A DNA stretch of 64,000 bases from contig JAEXOY010000018.1 of assembly GCA_023439045.1 (NCBI GenBank), positions 124,001 through 188,000 on the forward strand. Direction: 5' to 3'. The position numbers were made by a program, and so were the translations under genes. The DNA comes from Bacillota bacterium. Its GTDB lineage: Bacteria > Bacillota > Clostridia > Acetivibrionales > DSM-1351. Position 1 is the first letter of the stretch, and each line of letters starts with the position of its first letter. Below the pieces are notes generated by a model. That model had not been told where the DNA came from and did not search any database. It saw nothing but the letters and a program-made list of their open reading frames with translations. This document shows positions 7,307-15,854 of this stretch, in pieces.

Positions 7307-8515
7307 ATGGCAAAGATAAGAGTAGCAGTAGTTTTCGGTGGACAGTCATCTGAGCATGAAGTGTCCAGAGTATCGGCACAGTCGGTGATTGAAAACATTG
7401 ACAGAGATAAATTTGACGTAGAAATGATTGGTATTACAAAGGAAGGGCAATGGCTTACTTATCAAGGACCTGTAAATAAGATAGGTTCAGGTGAGTGGGA
7501 AGCTGTTGCCAGGAAAGCATTATTAGAAGGTGCTTCACCAGCTGTATCAAGCGCTTGTAAAGAAGGTGCTAGCCCAGATGAAGTAGCATGCCCGAGTGAA
7601 GTAGCATGCCCGAGTGAAGTAGCATGCCCTGATACACTAGAAAGCACCATGATTACAAACAATTCTGCAAAGAATATGATAAGTAGTACCACAAGGTCTC
7701 CAATTGATGTTGTTTTCCCTGTTTTACATGGTGTAAACGGTGAAGATGGTACAATTCAGGGGCTTTTTGAGCTTGCAGGCATACCGTATGTTGGCTGTGG
7801 AGTGTTAGGCTCTGCTGTTGGAATGGATAAGGCTTACACAAAGATAATCTTTGAAAAAGAGGGCTTACCTCAAGGTGATTATTTGGTTTTCAACAGAAAG
7901 CAGATATATAATGAAATTGATGAGGTAGTGGCAGCTGTTGAAGCAAAGCTTACTTATCCGAACTTTGTTAAGCCATCAAATGCTGGCTCCTCAGTGGGTG
8001 TAAGCAAGGCTAGAGATAGAGAGCAATTAGTAGATGCTCTTAAATTAGCGGCAAAGCATGATAGAAAAGTACTTGTTGAAGAATTTATAAACGGCATAGA
8101 AATAGAATGTGCTGTTCTTGGAAATGATAATCCAATAGCATCAGTAGTTGGTGAAGTTGTTCCATGCCATGATTTCTATGATTATAATGCAAAGTATCAA
8201 AGCGGAGATAACTCTAGAGTTGACATTCCAGCAAAGAATCTGCCAAGTGAAACAGTAGCTAAGATTAGGGAATATGCTGTAAGAGCATTTAAGTGCCTTG
8301 ACTGCTCGGGTCTATCAAGAGTGGATTTCTTTGTTCACAAGGAAACAGGTGAGATTTTTATAAATGAGATTAATACCCTCCCAGGGTTTACTCAAATAAG
8401 CATGTATCCAAAGCTTTGGGCAGAGAGCGGTATCTCATACAGTGAGCTTATTACAAAGCTGATAGAGCTTGCATATGAACGTTTTGAGGACAATAAGAGG
8501 GAGTTTGACCAGTAA
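7307..8515 (+). CDS. ddl: D-alanine--D-alanine ligase with internal repeat insertion
   Basis: This ATP-grasp enzyme joins two D-Ala for peptidoglycan precursors in the cytoplasm. Recognisable parts are the N-terminal 'VVFGGQSSEHEVS' (residues 8-20), 'PVLHGVNGEDGTIQGLFE', the ATP-binding 'KPSNAGSSVGVSKA', and the C-terminal 'INEINTLPGFT'. The ATG at 7307 follows GGGGG; the GTG at 7292 overlaps that site and is rejected. The protein is 402 residues against about 305-370 for most Ddl. The excess is an insertion at about residues 65-130, before 'PIDVVFPVLHG', holding three copies of (D/S)EVACP encoded by an 18-bp tandem repeat. The core motifs are intact, so the enzyme is probably active, with the insertion as a surface loop. 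Confidence 0.92.
   Translation: MAKIRVAVVFGGQSSEHEVSRVSAQSVIENIDRDKFDVEMIGITKEGQWLTYQGPVNKIGSGEWEAVARKALLEGASPAVSSACKEGASPDEVACPSEVACPSEVACPDTLESTMITNNSAKNMISSTTRSPIDVVFPVLHGVNGEDGTIQGLFELAGIPYVGCGVLGSAVGMDKAYTKIIFEKEGLPQGDYLVFNRKQIYNEIDEVVAAVEAKLTYPNFVKPSNAGSSVGVSKARDREQLVDALKLAAKHDRKVLVEEFINGIEIECAVLGNDNPIASVVGEVVPCHDFYDYNAKYQSGDNSRVDIPAKNLPSETVAKIREYAVRAFKCLDCSGLSRVDFFVHKETGEIFINEINTLPGFTQISMYPKLWAESGISYSELITKLIELAYERFEDNKREFDQ
7577..7630 (+). repeat. In-frame 18-bp tandem repeat inside ddl
   Basis: Three 18-bp units (7577-7594, 7595-7612, 7613-7630) differ only at unit edges (GAT versus AGT at the start, CCG versus CCT at the end). Each encodes (D/S)EVACP, so three cysteines are spaced exactly six residues apart. 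Two looser copies of an 'EGASP' word precede them. Confidence 0.95.
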
Positions 8516-8656
8516 GGGGCTAAGAAAAAGTAATTCTGTATTATTAATTGTGAAGCATTACGGGAAATATCATATATAGGAGTATTTGAAAATTAGGGTT
8601 GAAAAAAAGTGCTTCTTATGTATATTATATTGGAAAGAAAATTCGAAGGAGCCCAT

Positions 8657-9127
8657 ATGAACAAGGATGTAATAATTAATGTTAGGGGTAACCAAATGGA
8701 TGGTATCACTCAGGAGCAGAATACTATAGAGCTCATCACAGAGGGAAAGTATTACAAAAAGGGTGATAATTATTATGTTACTTACAAAGAGAGTGAAGTT
8801 ACGGGTATGGATGGTACTACTACTACTCTTAAGGTGAGTAAAGACGTTGTAACCCTAATGAGGTTTGGAAAAATAAACTCGCAATTTGTATTCCAAAGGG
8901 GACAGAGACACCAATCCTTTTATGATACAGAATACGGAAGCTTCCATATCGGAGTATATGCAGATAAGGTTGAAATAAAAATGAATGAAAATGGTGGAGA
9001 GATACGAGTTGGCTATGAGATGGAGATAGATAATCATAGCTCAGGGCGAAACGATTTTCATATGTTTATAAGAGAGGCGGGCAATTCAAATGAGAAACAT
9101 ATCGGCGGACATACGCAAGCAAATTAA
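8657..9127 (+). CDS. DUF1934 (YwiB-like) beta-barrel protein
   Basis: A 156-residue cytoplasmic protein of the DUF1934 family, a lipocalin-like beta barrel found next to argS in many Firmicutes. Characteristic parts are 'VIINVRGNQ', 'YYVTYKESEVTGMDGTTTTLKV' and the C-terminal 'GYEMEIDNHSSGRNDFHMFIRE'. The start is the ATG at 8657 after AAGGAG (8646-8651); the in-frame start at 8609 lacks a site. Its last 38 bp overlap the first codons of argS, so the two are translationally coupled. The biochemical role is unknown. Confidence 0.85.
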   Translation: MNKDVIINVRGNQMDGITQEQNTIELITEGKYYKKGDNYYVTYKESEVTGMDGTTTTLKVSKDVVTLMRFGKINSQFVFQRGQRHQSFYDTEYGSFHIGVYADKVEIKMNENGGEIRVGYEMEIDNHSSGRNDFHMFIREAGNSNEKHIGGHTQAN

Positions 9128-10784
9128 TAGTGTAGTAATAGATGCACTCAAGAAAGCGGCAGCAGCTGGTGAGTTACCGGAAATAGAAATAAGTGAAATT
9201 AATATTGAAGTGCCTAGAGAAAAAGGGCATGGAGACTTCTCAACCAACGTTGCAATGCAGGTAACAAAGCTTGCAAAGAAGGCACCACGCATGGTTGCAG
9301 AGACAATTATCAAAAATATTGATACTGCTGACACCTATATAGAGAGTATAGAATGTGCAGGACCTGGTTTTATTAACTTTAAGCTCAGCAACCAATACTT
9401 ATTTGATGCACTTAAGATTATCAAGGAAGAAAAAGAGGACTACGGAAAGATTAACATTGGAAATGGCAAGAAGGTTATGGTTGAGTTTGTCAGTGCGAAC
9501 CCAACAGGCCCCCTACACATGGGAAATGCCAGAGGTGGAGCTTTAGGAGATTGTATAGCTAGTGTACTATCAGCGGCTGGCTATGATGTAACTCGTGAAT
9601 TCCTTATAAATGATGCTGGAAACCAGATAGAAAAGTTCGGTATTTCGCTAGAGGCTAGATATATTCAGATTATAAAGGGTGAAGACGCTGTAGAATTCCC
9701 TGAAGATGGTTATCATGGCGAGGACATTGCTGAGCACATGAAGGACTTTGCTGCTATACATGGCGATAAGTATATCGATGTAGAACCAGAAGAAAGAAGA
9801 AAGGTTTTCGTAGACTTTGCACTTCCTCGAAACATAGATAGAATTAAGGAAGGTCTTGCAAGCTATGGAATAAATTTTGACGTTTGGTTCTCTGAACAGA
9901 CACTTCACAAGTCGGGTGAGGTTGCTGATACTATTGAGCTGCTCAAGAAGAACAACTGTACAGTTGAAAAGGACGGGGCACTGTGGATTAAGGGCGAGGT
10001 TATAGGCTGTGAGAAGGACGAAGTGCTTGTTAGAAATAATGGCATACCAACCTACTTTGCTGCTGACATAGCATACCACAGAAACAAGTTTGAGACACGT
10101 GGCTATGATTGGGGCATTAACCTTTGGGGTGCTGACCACCACGGACACGTTGCTAGAATGAAAGGCGCAATGGCCGCGATAGGTATTAACCCTGAAAAGC
10201 TAGACGTTGTGCTATTCCAGTTAGTTCGTTTGTATAGAAATGGTGAGATTGCCAGAATGTCAAAGAGAACAGGGAAGTCAATTTCTCTTATGGACCTGAT
10301 AGAAGAGGTAGGAAGAGATGGAGTTCGCTTCTTCTTTAATACCAAGGCTTCGGGGAGTCATTTGGACTTTGACCTTGATTTAGCTGTCAAGCAGTCAAAT
10401 GAAAACCCTGTTTTCTATGTTCAATATGCTCATGCTAGAATTTGCAGCATGCTTAAGCTTATTGAAAGTGAAGGAACACCGGTACCTGATGTGAATGCAG
10501 TTGATCTGAGCTGCTTAAAATCAGACGAAGAGACTGACCTTATCAGAAAGCTTTCTGAGTACCCTGACGAGATTAGAATCTCTGCAGAGACCCTAGAGCC
10601 AAGTAGATTAACCAGATATGTACAGGAAGTAGCTGCCGCTTTCCATTCCTTCTACAATGCATGCCATGTAAGGGGTGAAGAGGAGGCAATTATGAAGGCA
10701 AGACTTGTATTGGTTGATTGTACAAGAATTGTTATTAATAATGTGCTCACACTACTCAGCATTAGCGCTCCTGAGAAGATGTAA
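9090..10784 (+). CDS. argS: Arginyl-tRNA synthetase
   Basis: This class I synthetase charges tRNA-Arg. It has the N-terminal Add-1 domain (about residues 1-85), the HIGH-equivalent HMGN in 'PTGPLHMGNARGG' (about residues 137-149), a KMSKS-like 'RMSKRTG', and a C-terminal anticodon-binding helical domain ending at 564 residues, the normal length. The start at 9090 lies inside the DUF1934 gene with GAGGCGGG (9074-9081) before it, and the N-terminus aligns with the family. A four-copy tandem repeat and then an intrinsic terminator follow. Confidence 0.97.
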   Translation: MRNISADIRKQINSVVIDALKKAAAAGELPEIEISEINIEVPREKGHGDFSTNVAMQVTKLAKKAPRMVAETIIKNIDTADTYIESIECAGPGFINFKLSNQYLFDALKIIKEEKEDYGKINIGNGKKVMVEFVSANPTGPLHMGNARGGALGDCIASVLSAAGYDVTREFLINDAGNQIEKFGISLEARYIQIIKGEDAVEFPEDGYHGEDIAEHMKDFAAIHGDKYIDVEPEERRKVFVDFALPRNIDRIKEGLASYGINFDVWFSEQTLHKSGEVADTIELLKKNNCTVEKDGALWIKGEVIGCEKDEVLVRNNGIPTYFAADIAYHRNKFETRGYDWGINLWGADHHGHVARMKGAMAAIGINPEKLDVVLFQLVRLYRNGEIARMSKRTGKSISLMDLIEEVGRDGVRFFFNTKASGSHLDFDLDLAVKQSNENPVFYVQYAHARICSMLKLIESEGTPVPDVNAVDLSCLKSDEETDLIRKLSEYPDEIRISAETLEPSRLTRYVQEVAAAFHSFYNACHVRGEEEAIMKARLVLVDCTRIVINNVLTLLSISAPEKM

Positions 10785-10791
10785 TTATACT

Positions 10792-10876
10792 GCGCAAAGA
10801 TAGTATACGTATGGCGCAAGATGGTATATGTATAGCGTAAGATTGTATGTGTATGGCGTAAGTTGGTATATCTATG
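10792..10876 (+). repeat. Degenerate 21-22-bp tandem repeat after argS
   Basis: Four units beginning GCGyAA and ending near GTATATnTATG occupy 10792-10813, 10814-10834, 10835-10855 and 10856-10876. They start 8 bp after the argS stop. In the 364-bp gap 10785-11148 the only other structures are the terminator at 10989 and two hairpins at 11028-11047 and 11059-11087. Confidence 0.85.
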
Positions 10877-10988
10877 TATAAAATACTATATGTACAAAAA
10901 AGTGAAAATGCTTCAATTTGCTCAAGTCTAGCAAATATGATAAAGAGTGAACTGTAATATAACTTTAATAAAATAAAAGCTTCAAAAT

Positions 10989-11027
10989 GCCGATATACAA
11001 TTTAGTCATAGTATGTCGGCTTTTGTT
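10989..11027 (+). terminator. Intrinsic terminator after argS
   Basis: GCCGATATA (10989-10997) pairs with TATGTCGGC (11012-11020), with one G-U pair, followed by TTTTGTT. Confidence 0.7.
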
Positions 11028-11087
11028 GTTCGCCAGCATGGGCGAACTCTTAGGTATAGTAAGGTGTAAGTAAATATATAACCTTAC
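11028..11087 (+). other. Structured leader of the first SLH gene
   Basis: Two perfect 7-bp hairpins follow one another: GTTCGCC/GGCGAAC (11028-11034 with 11041-11047) and GTAAGGT/ACCTTAC (11059-11065 with 11081-11087). They lie 60-120 bp before the SLH start codon and could be a folded 5' UTR of a highly expressed surface protein. No known riboswitch motif is recognised. Confidence 0.35.
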
Positions 11088-11148
11088 CCGAGATACTAAT
11101 TGTGCTTTTGATGTGCTAAAAACACTCAGTAATAAGGGGAATTATACA

Positions 11149-14100
11149 ATGAAACTATTCAGGATTTTTAAACGTTCAAAAACCAAGGCCGTATCAATGT
11201 TACTTATTGCAGCACTTCTTCCGCAAACATTGACCATCAACGCCGCTGTTACCAATGAAACAGTAGACAAGACTTTTTTAGGCTCATCTAATGGTACCGC
11301 AATTATTAATAATCTCAAATATAAGGACATCGCAAACTATACATACAACCTTAAGGACGCCATATACCAGAATGGTGCTCTTGACTTGTTAAAAGGTTTT
11401 GGCAACACAAACTTCAACAAGAACGGCACTATTTCAAACCAAATGGCATTATACCTTTGTTATATGGCAGCTAACAGGGCCCAGGACATTCAGACTCTGG
11501 GACAAGCTCTTAATAATGCCCGTGCTGTGAAAAAGACTGATTACCAGCAGGTGCTGTATGACGGAAGCTTACAGCTAGCTGCAAATGAGGGACTCATTAC
11601 GGCACAGCAATATGCTGATGCTATGAATGAAGACCAGACAAGTCTTGAGGCAGGAGCTTTCTATAGAGGTGCCAATGTACAGAGACAGCAATTCGCAACA
11701 TGGTTAGCAAAGACCCTTCTATTATCACCAGCATACGAGCAGCAGGAAATCTACAATAATTTTACTGATTGGAGGAGTGCCTTGCCAGAAAACATACCAT
11801 ACATAGAGGCTATTCTTCAAAACAATATTATGAGCGGAGATGGCAATGGTAAATTCGGGCCTACCCAAGCAGTTACAAGGGAACAGGCAGTAACGGTGCT
11901 AAAGAATGCAGAAAACGTTATTCTTCCTATTAGAAAAATGGAAAAACGCACTGCAACGGTAGAGGATATTACAATAACACAGGATAGTACCAAGGGTTAT
12001 AAATCGGATTATCTTAATATATTCGTGAGAAACTCGGACGGTTTACTTGACAAGATTGTGACAGAGGCGCGCTACCAGCTGCCTACCAACAATACCAATG
12101 AGATGAACAAAACCGCCAAGGTGACTTATTCTACAAATATACCTGTATTCCGGAATGGAACCATAAATAATGCATCTGCTCTCAAAGAAGGGGATAGAAT
12201 TGAGTACATTGCAGGTATTGAGGATAGCATTGTGCGCTATGTACGTGTTTTGTCAAATACAGGAGAGATTAGCTATGTAGCTGCTAGGGTAAACAGTATC
12301 AATACAAATACAAGAACTCTTAATGTCACACCAATGAAACAGACCATCAAGTACCCAACAGATGATGTTTCGGAGCCAGACTATCAGACATATCCAAGCG
12401 GAGGACAAGTCTACAGAAACTATACCTACAGCAATAGTGTGGTATATGCTGTCAGCAAGGCACCTCTGAATATAAGTGATATCAAGCCACCTGAGAGCAT
12501 CGTAATCCTTGGCATACGCAACAATATTATTGTCGAGGTTCAGCCTATAACAGTACTTAAACAACGTCAGCAGGGCTTGATACCGGGCATTGTAGAGGAA
12601 AACAATCCATCTCTTGGCTACATTACTCTTTATAATGGTGATGCAAATACAAATAATGCATTGGAATTGTCATCGCTCAGAACCTTTAACTATGCTGACC
12701 CCAACGCAATCTCTGTAAATAAGAACTTTGAACCTGCAGAGATTGATGACATTGAAGCAGGGGACACAGTATTTATAAGGCTAGATGATAACGGTCAGGT
12801 GGAATCTATTAACTGTGTGACCAACTATTCTGTTAAATACGGAAAAGTAATATCCCAAAGAATAGGCTCAATAACTGTTCAACTCGAAAATGGACAGCAG
12901 AAGAGCTACTCTACAGATACTGCAAATATTATCAAAGATGGGAAGCTTGTTAAGCTGTCGGCCCTCAAGGATGGAGACAGGGTTAAGCTTTTGGTAAACG
13001 AGACACCAAACCTTATTAGTCTCAAGGAGATGATAATAGAGGGTGATGAAAGGCTTGCTTCAAACATATATAAGGGCAGCTTTGTAAGGCTTAATAATAC
13101 GTCAAATAAAATTAAGATAGCAGACCCTTGGGTGCTGAGAAAAGGTGTTTGGGAGAAGGAGCAAATGGCCTTCTCTGAAATTGAAGTAGCAAGGGACTTA
13201 AAGCTGTACTTTGACGGCAAGGAGTTATCAAAAAATGCAGTTGAATATATGAAGGATTCTCCAATTTATATCGGGGGACAAAAGGATTACGGAAATACAG
13301 AGCTAGCAGTTATTGCGTCATTTGTAGCCCCAGAAGACAAGGAAGTAACCTATGATGAGGCAGTTTATTCATCAAGTCCGGCAGCGGGGAAATTTACACT
13401 GGATAAATCTCTTGCCCAGATAATGTTTAATGCAGGCTCTATAATTATAAAGAACGGAAGATATGTTGGAGGAAACAGTATAGCTCAAAACGATAGTGCA
13501 TATGTCGTTGCAAACAGGGATTCTGCTTCGGGAGCGCTAAATGCCAGTGTTGTTTCTGTTGAACAGCGTGCGGGAGTACTTCCTGTACAGTTGATAAGAG
13601 GAAGAATTAGCGATATTGACCCATACAAGAGCGTAACACTCATGTCCTTCTCCAGCTTTAACGGTTTTGAATGGACTTTCTCCAATACACCAAAGACACT
13701 GACCTTGACAGCAGATACTAGAATTATTGACACCGATGGAATTATAGGACAGGGAAGCTTTTTAGATTATGGGCCAGCAACTTATATGGACAGAACTATA
13801 TACATACTTTGCGATGGTACAAATGCTGTACAAATAAGCACGGCTCCATTTGGTAACTTTACAGTATCTGGTGAAGTCCTTGATTTGACGGGTGCTGCAT
13901 ACGCAGATGATGGCACAATGACTCAAGAGCCAAATGGAATTTCCTTGAGGAATTGCAAGTATTACGATGTAACTTCACATATGTGGGTATCTATTAAGGA
14001 CAGCAACATTAGTTTACTAAATAATACGCTGGTTATAAAGAATAACCAAATAATTAACCCTTCACAGATCAACAAGAAGGATAAGCTTGTGATACTTAAA

Positions 14101-14151
14101 AAGGACAATCAACCAACCGGTGAGGGATATATTGTAATTGTAACGCAGTAG
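11149..14151 (+). CDS. Large S-layer-homology-domain surface protein
   Basis: A 1000-residue exported protein. A signal peptide covers about residues 1-33: basic MKLFRIFKRSKTK, then a hydrophobic stretch ending near 'TINAAV'. SLH-like sequence is visible at about 200-260 ('FTDWRSALPENIPYIEAILQNNIMSGDGNGKFGPTQAVTREQAVTVL'), with a weaker related stretch before it; such modules bind pyruvylated cell-wall polymer. The remaining ~700 residues are beta-rich with many short 'DGDRV/GDTVFIRLD' strands and match no family I can name. The start is the ATG at 11149 after AAGGGGA (11134-11140), not the earlier 11113. It is followed after 34 bp by a second SLH gene, so the two may be co-transcribed surface components. 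Confidence 0.75.
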   Translation: MKLFRIFKRSKTKAVSMLLIAALLPQTLTINAAVTNETVDKTFLGSSNGTAIINNLKYKDIANYTYNLKDAIYQNGALDLLKGFGNTNFNKNGTISNQMALYLCYMAANRAQDIQTLGQALNNARAVKKTDYQQVLYDGSLQLAANEGLITAQQYADAMNEDQTSLEAGAFYRGANVQRQQFATWLAKTLLLSPAYEQQEIYNNFTDWRSALPENIPYIEAILQNNIMSGDGNGKFGPTQAVTREQAVTVLKNAENVILPIRKMEKRTATVEDITITQDSTKGYKSDYLNIFVRNSDGLLDKIVTEARYQLPTNNTNEMNKTAKVTYSTNIPVFRNGTINNASALKEGDRIEYIAGIEDSIVRYVRVLSNTGEISYVAARVNSINTNTRTLNVTPMKQTIKYPTDDVSEPDYQTYPSGGQVYRNYTYSNSVVYAVSKAPLNISDIKPPESIVILGIRNNIIVEVQPITVLKQRQQGLIPGIVEENNPSLGYITLYNGDANTNNALELSSLRTFNYADPNAISVNKNFEPAEIDDIEAGDTVFIRLDDNGQVESINCVTNYSVKYGKVISQRIGSITVQLENGQQKSYSTDTANIIKDGKLVKLSALKDGDRVKLLVNETPNLISLKEMIIEGDERLASNIYKGSFVRLNNTSNKIKIADPWVLRKGVWEKEQMAFSEIEVARDLKLYFDGKELSKNAVEYMKDSPIYIGGQKDYGNTELAVIASFVAPEDKEVTYDEAVYSSSPAAGKFTLDKSLAQIMFNAGSIIIKNGRYVGGNSIAQNDSAYVVANRDSASGALNASVVSVEQRAGVLPVQLIRGRISDIDPYKSVTLMSFSSFNGFEWTFSNTPKTLTLTADTRIIDTDGIIGQGSFLDYGPATYMDRTIYILCDGTNAVQISTAPFGNFTVSGEVLDLTGAAYADDGTMTQEPNGISLRNCKYYDVTSHMWVSIKDSNISLLNNTLVIKNNQIINPSQINKKDKLVILKKDNQPTGEGYIVIVTQ

Positions 14152-14185
14152 TTTTTAATCTATAATTATATTTGGGGGAAGACAA

Positions 14186-15742
14186 ATGACAATATCAAGA
14201 AAGTTGAGCAGGGTAACCAGTTTCATACTGGCAATGGTAATAATGCTATCAGTACCTGCAACTTGCTTTGCTAGAATTGGTGATAGCGGTTATGAGGGTG
14301 GAATATCTTCTGGAGAAGCACCAAATAAAAAATCCTTTACATATCAGGAGCCGTGCTTTTTGACCGGAGTACCAGTTATACTGAGCGGTACGGTAATTAT
14401 TACAAAGGCTATGAAGACTGATGCAAAGACAAACAGCCAGATTGTTACTACTACCTACAAATATTCTTCTCCTGCTACAAGTACTGCCAAGCTGACACGT
14501 AACCTTACTTATGTCACTACAATAAAGGTGGACGAAACAGGACAAAAAACCGAAAGCACCCAGCTTACAAAAGCAAATGAAACAATAACAATTAATGGTG
14601 TTAATTATACAATAAGCAGTGTTGATAACTATGAACTCTCAAAATCAATTTTAAATGATATCAGGCCTGCTATAAACTACTACTCCGGTACACTCTGGAG
14701 CAGAAAGACCTATACCGTAAGCGCAGGTACAGGCGCTAGGGCACAGGATACGATTGTTGTTGAATCAACAGGTAACTATTATGGATATGAACAGTACTGG
14801 AGCAATTCGGAAGTACAGCTAATAAATCAAAGTATCACCTACAACAAGCCTGGTAAATTGCCTGAACAAAGAGGTGATGTGACGCTAGGAATTTCAGCTA
14901 CTACCACTAAACAGCTTAAATACGATGAGAATAAACCCACTCAGATAAGCTTTGAAGGCGTATATACTCAGTATCAATATAATGAAAATATTCTACAGTA
15001 TACCGCCAACCTCGTGGAGCTTGACAAGAATAAGGAACCTACAAGCAAGACCGTTAAATATAAAAACAGCCTGAAGCTAGAGAGCTTCCCTCAACAAACA
15101 AAGCTGTTATCACCTCCTCTCAACAAGATAAAGGGACATCCTTTGCAGGAGGAAATGAGTATAATGTTTGGGTTAGGGGCATACAAGGAGCCACCAGCAT
15201 TTGTACCGCAGGAATATATAAACAGGGCTGAGTTTGTAGATGCTTTTGTAAAAATTGCAAAAGAAGTACCAATTGATCCAGCACTAGCTCCAAAAACTAC
15301 AAGTAGTTCAAAGGCAAAGAAGGCAACCATTACATCGCCGTTTATAGACGTTTCTACTAACCACGAAATGTTTGAAAGCATTAATGAGGCGGCTAAAAGA
15401 GGGTTTGTTGTCGGAACTGGAAAGAATTCATTCAGACCAGATGCAAAAATTACTGTTGCAGAAGCGGTGACCATACTTATTAACTCAATTGGTCTTCAGG
15501 ATATAGCACCAAATCCTACAGCAATAACAAGCTTCAGAGATGATGCCTCCATACCGGAATATTCACGTGCAGCATTTTATGTGGCTGATAAACTTAACTT
15601 GATTGAGGGTGACAAAAAGGGTAATATTAATCCGGGTGCTTATATTACAAAGGCAGAAGCAGCTAAGTTATTTAAATCGTATATAGATTATATGTCAGAG
15701 AGTATAAGGACAGAATACATGCAAAAGATTATTAGTTATTAA
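14186..15742 (+). CDS. SLH-domain surface protein
   Basis: A 518-residue exported protein with a signal peptide ending around 'PATCFA' (residue ~29). The N-terminal 330 residues are beta-rich and unrecognised. The C-terminal 180 residues contain SLH modules: a first partial one near 335-360 ('YINRAEFVDAFVKIAKE'), 'FIDVSTNHEMFESINEAAKRGFVVGTGKNSFRPDAKITVAEAV' (about 385-430), and 'FRDDASIPEYSRAAFYVADKLNLIEG...ITKAEAAKLF' (about 450-505). These anchor it to the cell wall. The ATG at 14186 follows TTGGGGGAAG. It is downstream of the larger SLH protein and upstream of a Ctp protease, suggesting a surface-assembly group (inference). Confidence 0.8.
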   Translation: MTISRKLSRVTSFILAMVIMLSVPATCFARIGDSGYEGGISSGEAPNKKSFTYQEPCFLTGVPVILSGTVIITKAMKTDAKTNSQIVTTTYKYSSPATSTAKLTRNLTYVTTIKVDETGQKTESTQLTKANETITINGVNYTISSVDNYELSKSILNDIRPAINYYSGTLWSRKTYTVSAGTGARAQDTIVVESTGNYYGYEQYWSNSEVQLINQSITYNKPGKLPEQRGDVTLGISATTTKQLKYDENKPTQISFEGVYTQYQYNENILQYTANLVELDKNKEPTSKTVKYKNSLKLESFPQQTKLLSPPLNKIKGHPLQEEMSIMFGLGAYKEPPAFVPQEYINRAEFVDAFVKIAKEVPIDPALAPKTTSSSKAKKATITSPFIDVSTNHEMFESINEAAKRGFVVGTGKNSFRPDAKITVAEAVTILINSIGLQDIAPNPTAITSFRDDASIPEYSRAAFYVADKLNLIEGDKKGNINPGAYITKAEAAKLFKSYIDYMSESIRTEYMQKIISY

Positions 15743-15764
15743 GTCAAAATAGAGATAAATATTC

Positions 15765-15800
15765 GGCTGGTGGCTTTACGTTATAGTATAGCCTCCAGCC
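15765..15800 (+). terminator. Probable terminator after the SLH pair
   Basis: GGCTGGTGGC (15765-15774) pairs with GCCTCCAGCC (15791-15800), with one mismatch. The tail TATAATTTTAAAT is only moderately T-rich. Confidence 0.55.
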
Positions 15801-15854
15801 TATAATTTTAAATAAAATTTATTACTTTACCTACTAAGTGGAGAGGAGAATCTA

